Of a DNA stretch of 32,230 bases, positions 30,540 to 32,230 are shown piece by piece. The notes beneath the pieces were generated by a model. That model saw only the letters and a program-made list of their open reading frames with translations. It searched no databases and had not been told where the DNA came from. The stretch covers positions 1-32,230 of the forward strand of contig CAZJWO010000033.1 in the NCBI GenBank assembly GCA_964549735.1. Reading direction: 5' to 3'. The position numbers were made by a program, and so were the translations under genes. The DNA comes from Glo-17 sp964549735. GTDB taxonomy: Bacteria > Krumholzibacteriota > Krumholzibacteriia > LZORAL124-64-63. Every line of letters starts with the position of its first letter. Within the stretch, counting starts at the first letter, position 1.

Positions 30540-32230
30540 CTAACCGCCTGCCAGGACCCCGGAAGCCTGGATGGCCGCGATGCGCTGCTCGGCCATCGTC
30601 CGCCATTCGGGCTTGCCCCCGGCGGCGATGATCCGCTCGTAGGCTCCGATCGCCTGTCGCCAGTCGCCGCGTTCCTCGGCGATGCGACCGATCTCGGCCA
30701 GCGCCGCGATGCGGAATGGATCGGCACCCGCGCCGCCAGCCGCCTCTTGCAAGCGGGCCAGCGCCACCTCGGTGTCGCCGGCCTTGAGCAGGCACTCGCC
30801 CTGGCGGTAGCGGATCTCGGCCAGCGGCGCGCCCGCGTCCTGGGAAGCCTTCTCATAGGAGGCGACGGCGCGCGGCCAGTCGCCGAGCTTGTCCTGGTAC
30901 AGGGCGGCCACCTGCAGCCAGATGCCGCGGGCGTTCTCGTGCCGCGGATAGTCGGCCGCGAAACGCTCGAGGCTGCCGATCGCCGCGTGCCAGTGTTCCA
31001 GTTCCTGGTAGCAGATCGCCGCGTTGAAGGCCGCCAGCGGCGCGTATTCGCCCTCGGGGAAGACGTCGGTCAGCGTTTCGTATGCCGCCGCCGCGTCGCC
31101 GAAACGCTCGAGCTTGAACAGCACGGTCGCGGCGCGCAGCTGGGACAGCTCGGCCAGTTCGTGGCGCGGATACGTGGTCGTGAAGTTGCGGAATCCGGCC
31201 AGCGCCTGCTCGAGCGATTCGGCCCGATAGTAGCTTTCGGCGAGGTAGAACAGCGCGCCGGGAGCCGATTCGCTCGCCGGATAGTCGAGGGTGACGCGTT
31301 CGAAGGACGCCGCGGCCTGGCGGTAGTCGCCCGCGGCGAACGCCTCCTGCCCCTTGTTCCAGTAGATGTCTGCGGCCAGCGCGCTGTCCGGCCGCCGCGC
31401 CAGGTACTCCGTCATGTCGCGGCCGCTGCGGTAGTAGCTGCTCTGGATGCCGAGTTCGGCGTCCTCGGTGCGCGCATCGCGCGGGAACTGCTCGACGAAA
31501 GCCGTGAAGCGGCTGATGGCGAGGTCGTCCTGGCCCAGGTTGTAGGCGCAGTTGGCCAGACCGAAGGCCGCGTCGGCGGCGTGCGGTCCGTGCGGATACT
31601 GCGCCTGCAGGCGGCTATAGGTGCGGTCGGCGTCGGCGAAGCGCCCCAGCCCGAACTGCGTGTCCGCGATGCGGTAGAGCGCCGTCTGCGCCTCCGGCGC
31701 CTGCGGGAACCGCGCCAGCAGATTGTGCCAGGCCTCGAGCGCCTGTTCGTAGTACTGCAGGCGATATAGGCAGTCGGCCTGATTGGCCAAGGCGGTGGCG
31801 GCGGCGGGGTCCTCGGGATGCTTCGCCAGGAAGTCGGTGAACTGCTTCAGCGCTTCCTCATAGCGATGCTGGTTGAAGAAGATCGACCCGACCGCGAGGC
31901 TGTTGGTCCCCTTCTCGCTCTCGGCGTTGGCAAGCACGCGCAGGAAGCGGTCTTGTTCGGCCAGGGCATCCTCGTAGAGCCCGGTGCGGCTGAGCGACGC
32001 GACCAGCCCCTGCAGCGAGGCGGCGGCGACATTGCTGCGCGGATACCCCGTCAGCACCAGCCGGTACATGCCGGCAGCTTCGCGATACAGGCCCTCCACG
32101 AAATAGGCTTCGCCCAGATGGTAGTACGTGCGGGCCCGCCAGTGGCTCGGCGTCGGCAGCAGCTTGCTGGCCAGGTAGTTGTAATTCGTCAACAGGCGAT
32201 CCAGTTGGCCCAGGCGCGTGTAGGCGAGAG
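30540..32230 (-). CDS. TPR-repeat protein, N-terminus beyond the window
   Basis: The open frame continues to the right edge, so the N-terminus is missing; 562 residues are visible. They form at least ten TPR-type helical hairpins of 34-37 residues with the Ala/Gly/Tyr-rich pattern (for example YHLGEAYFVEGLYREAAGMYRLVLTGYP and NQADCLYRLQYYEQALEAWHNLLARFP). The regular P-x-S/R spacing after each pair resembles YbgF/CpoB and BamD-type periplasmic TPR proteins. It lies 166 bp upstream of exbB on the same strand, so it may be the first visible member of the envelope cluster. A signal peptide cannot be checked. Confidence 0.85.
   Translation of the reverse strand, partial: LAYTRLGQLDRLLTNYNYLASKLLPTPSHWRARTYYHLGEAYFVEGLYREAAGMYRLVLTGYPRSNVAAASLQGLVASLSRTGLYEDALAEQDRFLRVLANAESEKGTNSLAVGSIFFNQHRYEEALKQFTDFLAKHPEDPAAATALANQADCLYRLQYYEQALEAWHNLLARFPQAPEAQTALYRIADTQFGLGRFADADRTYSRLQAQYPHGPHAADAAFGLANCAYNLGQDDLAISRFTAFVEQFPRDARTEDAELGIQSSYYRSGRDMTEYLARRPDSALAADIYWNKGQEAFAAGDYRQAAASFERVTLDYPASESAPGALFYLAESYYRAESLEQALAGFRNFTTTYPRHELAELSQLRAATVLFKLERFGDAAAAYETLTDVFPEGEYAPLAAFNAAICYQELEHWHAAIGSLERFAADYPRHENARGIWLQVAALYQDKLGDWPRAVASYEKASQDAGAPLAEIRYRQGECLLKAGDTEVALARLQEAAGGAGADPFRIAALAEIGRIAEERGDWRQAIGAYERIIAAGGKPEWRTMAEQRIAAIQASGVLAGG

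Noticed and set aside
1..32230. CRISPR arrays, insertion sequences, prophage or integration sites
   Set aside because: No regularly spaced direct repeats, transposase, integrase or phage genes were seen; the genes are ordinary chromosomal functions.

Overview
This is a 32 kb, very GC-rich piece of a bacterial chromosome with 28 protein-coding genes, the last one cut by the right edge. No rRNA, tRNA, CRISPR array, integrase or insertion sequence was seen, so it reads as core chromosome. Two secreted proteins (2312-3547 and 12911-15562) end in a FlgD-like domain opening with an N-P-F-N-P motif. That tail, an ExbB/ExbD/TonB/OmpA cluster (a two-membrane envelope) and the high GC suggest an FCB-superphylum relative such as Krumholzibacteriota, Eisenbacteria or Latescibacterota. 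This placement is inference and needs a marker-gene tree.

Layout. 1-2107: a rubrerythrin-like diiron protein (-) divergent from a eukaryote-type citrate synthase (+). 2312-6949 (+): a secreted ComEC-like metallo-hydrolase, then a three-gene MacAB-type efflux operon. 6957-12836 (-): a divergent PAP2 phosphatase, a tightly coupled RluA-type pseudouridine synthase/thioredoxin/LhgO-like oxidase operon, a trypanosome/plant-type phosphofructokinase and an EamA transporter. 12911-15562 (-): a large secreted six-heme cytochrome c with a Fur-box-like site over its probable promoter. 15836-20299 (-): a complete saccharopine-route lysine catabolic operon (lysine-ketoglutarate reductase, saccharopine dehydrogenase, aminoadipate-semialdehyde dehydrogenase). 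20333-23791 (-): a PepSY-type membrane protein, a DUF4920-like lipoprotein, a thiamine-binding MTH1187-family protein and the GTPase TypA/BipA. 23908-24939 (+): a TrmB-type regulator divergent from typA. 24918-26348 (-): a lipid kinase and an orphan protein. 26476-32230 (-): an envelope energy-transducing cluster, in transcription order TPR protein, exbB, exbD, exbD, tonB, ompA-like.

The most interesting points are: (i) the two ExbD subunits differ at the essential membrane acidic residue, one keeping Asp and the other having Asn; (ii) the OmpA-like protein beside them is built around a FlgD-like domain and lacks the usual peptidoglycan-binding Asp; (iii) the compact three-gene lysine operon; (iv) a secreted hexaheme cytochrome that may be iron-regulated; (v) several genes without a Shine-Dalgarno sequence have a -10-like box 6-9 nt before the ATG, suggesting leaderless mRNAs; (vi) two intergenic palindromes share a similar core and may belong to a dispersed repeat family.

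Gene functions rest on motif and family recognition by eye. Promoters, hairpins and operators were found by eye and are predictions.
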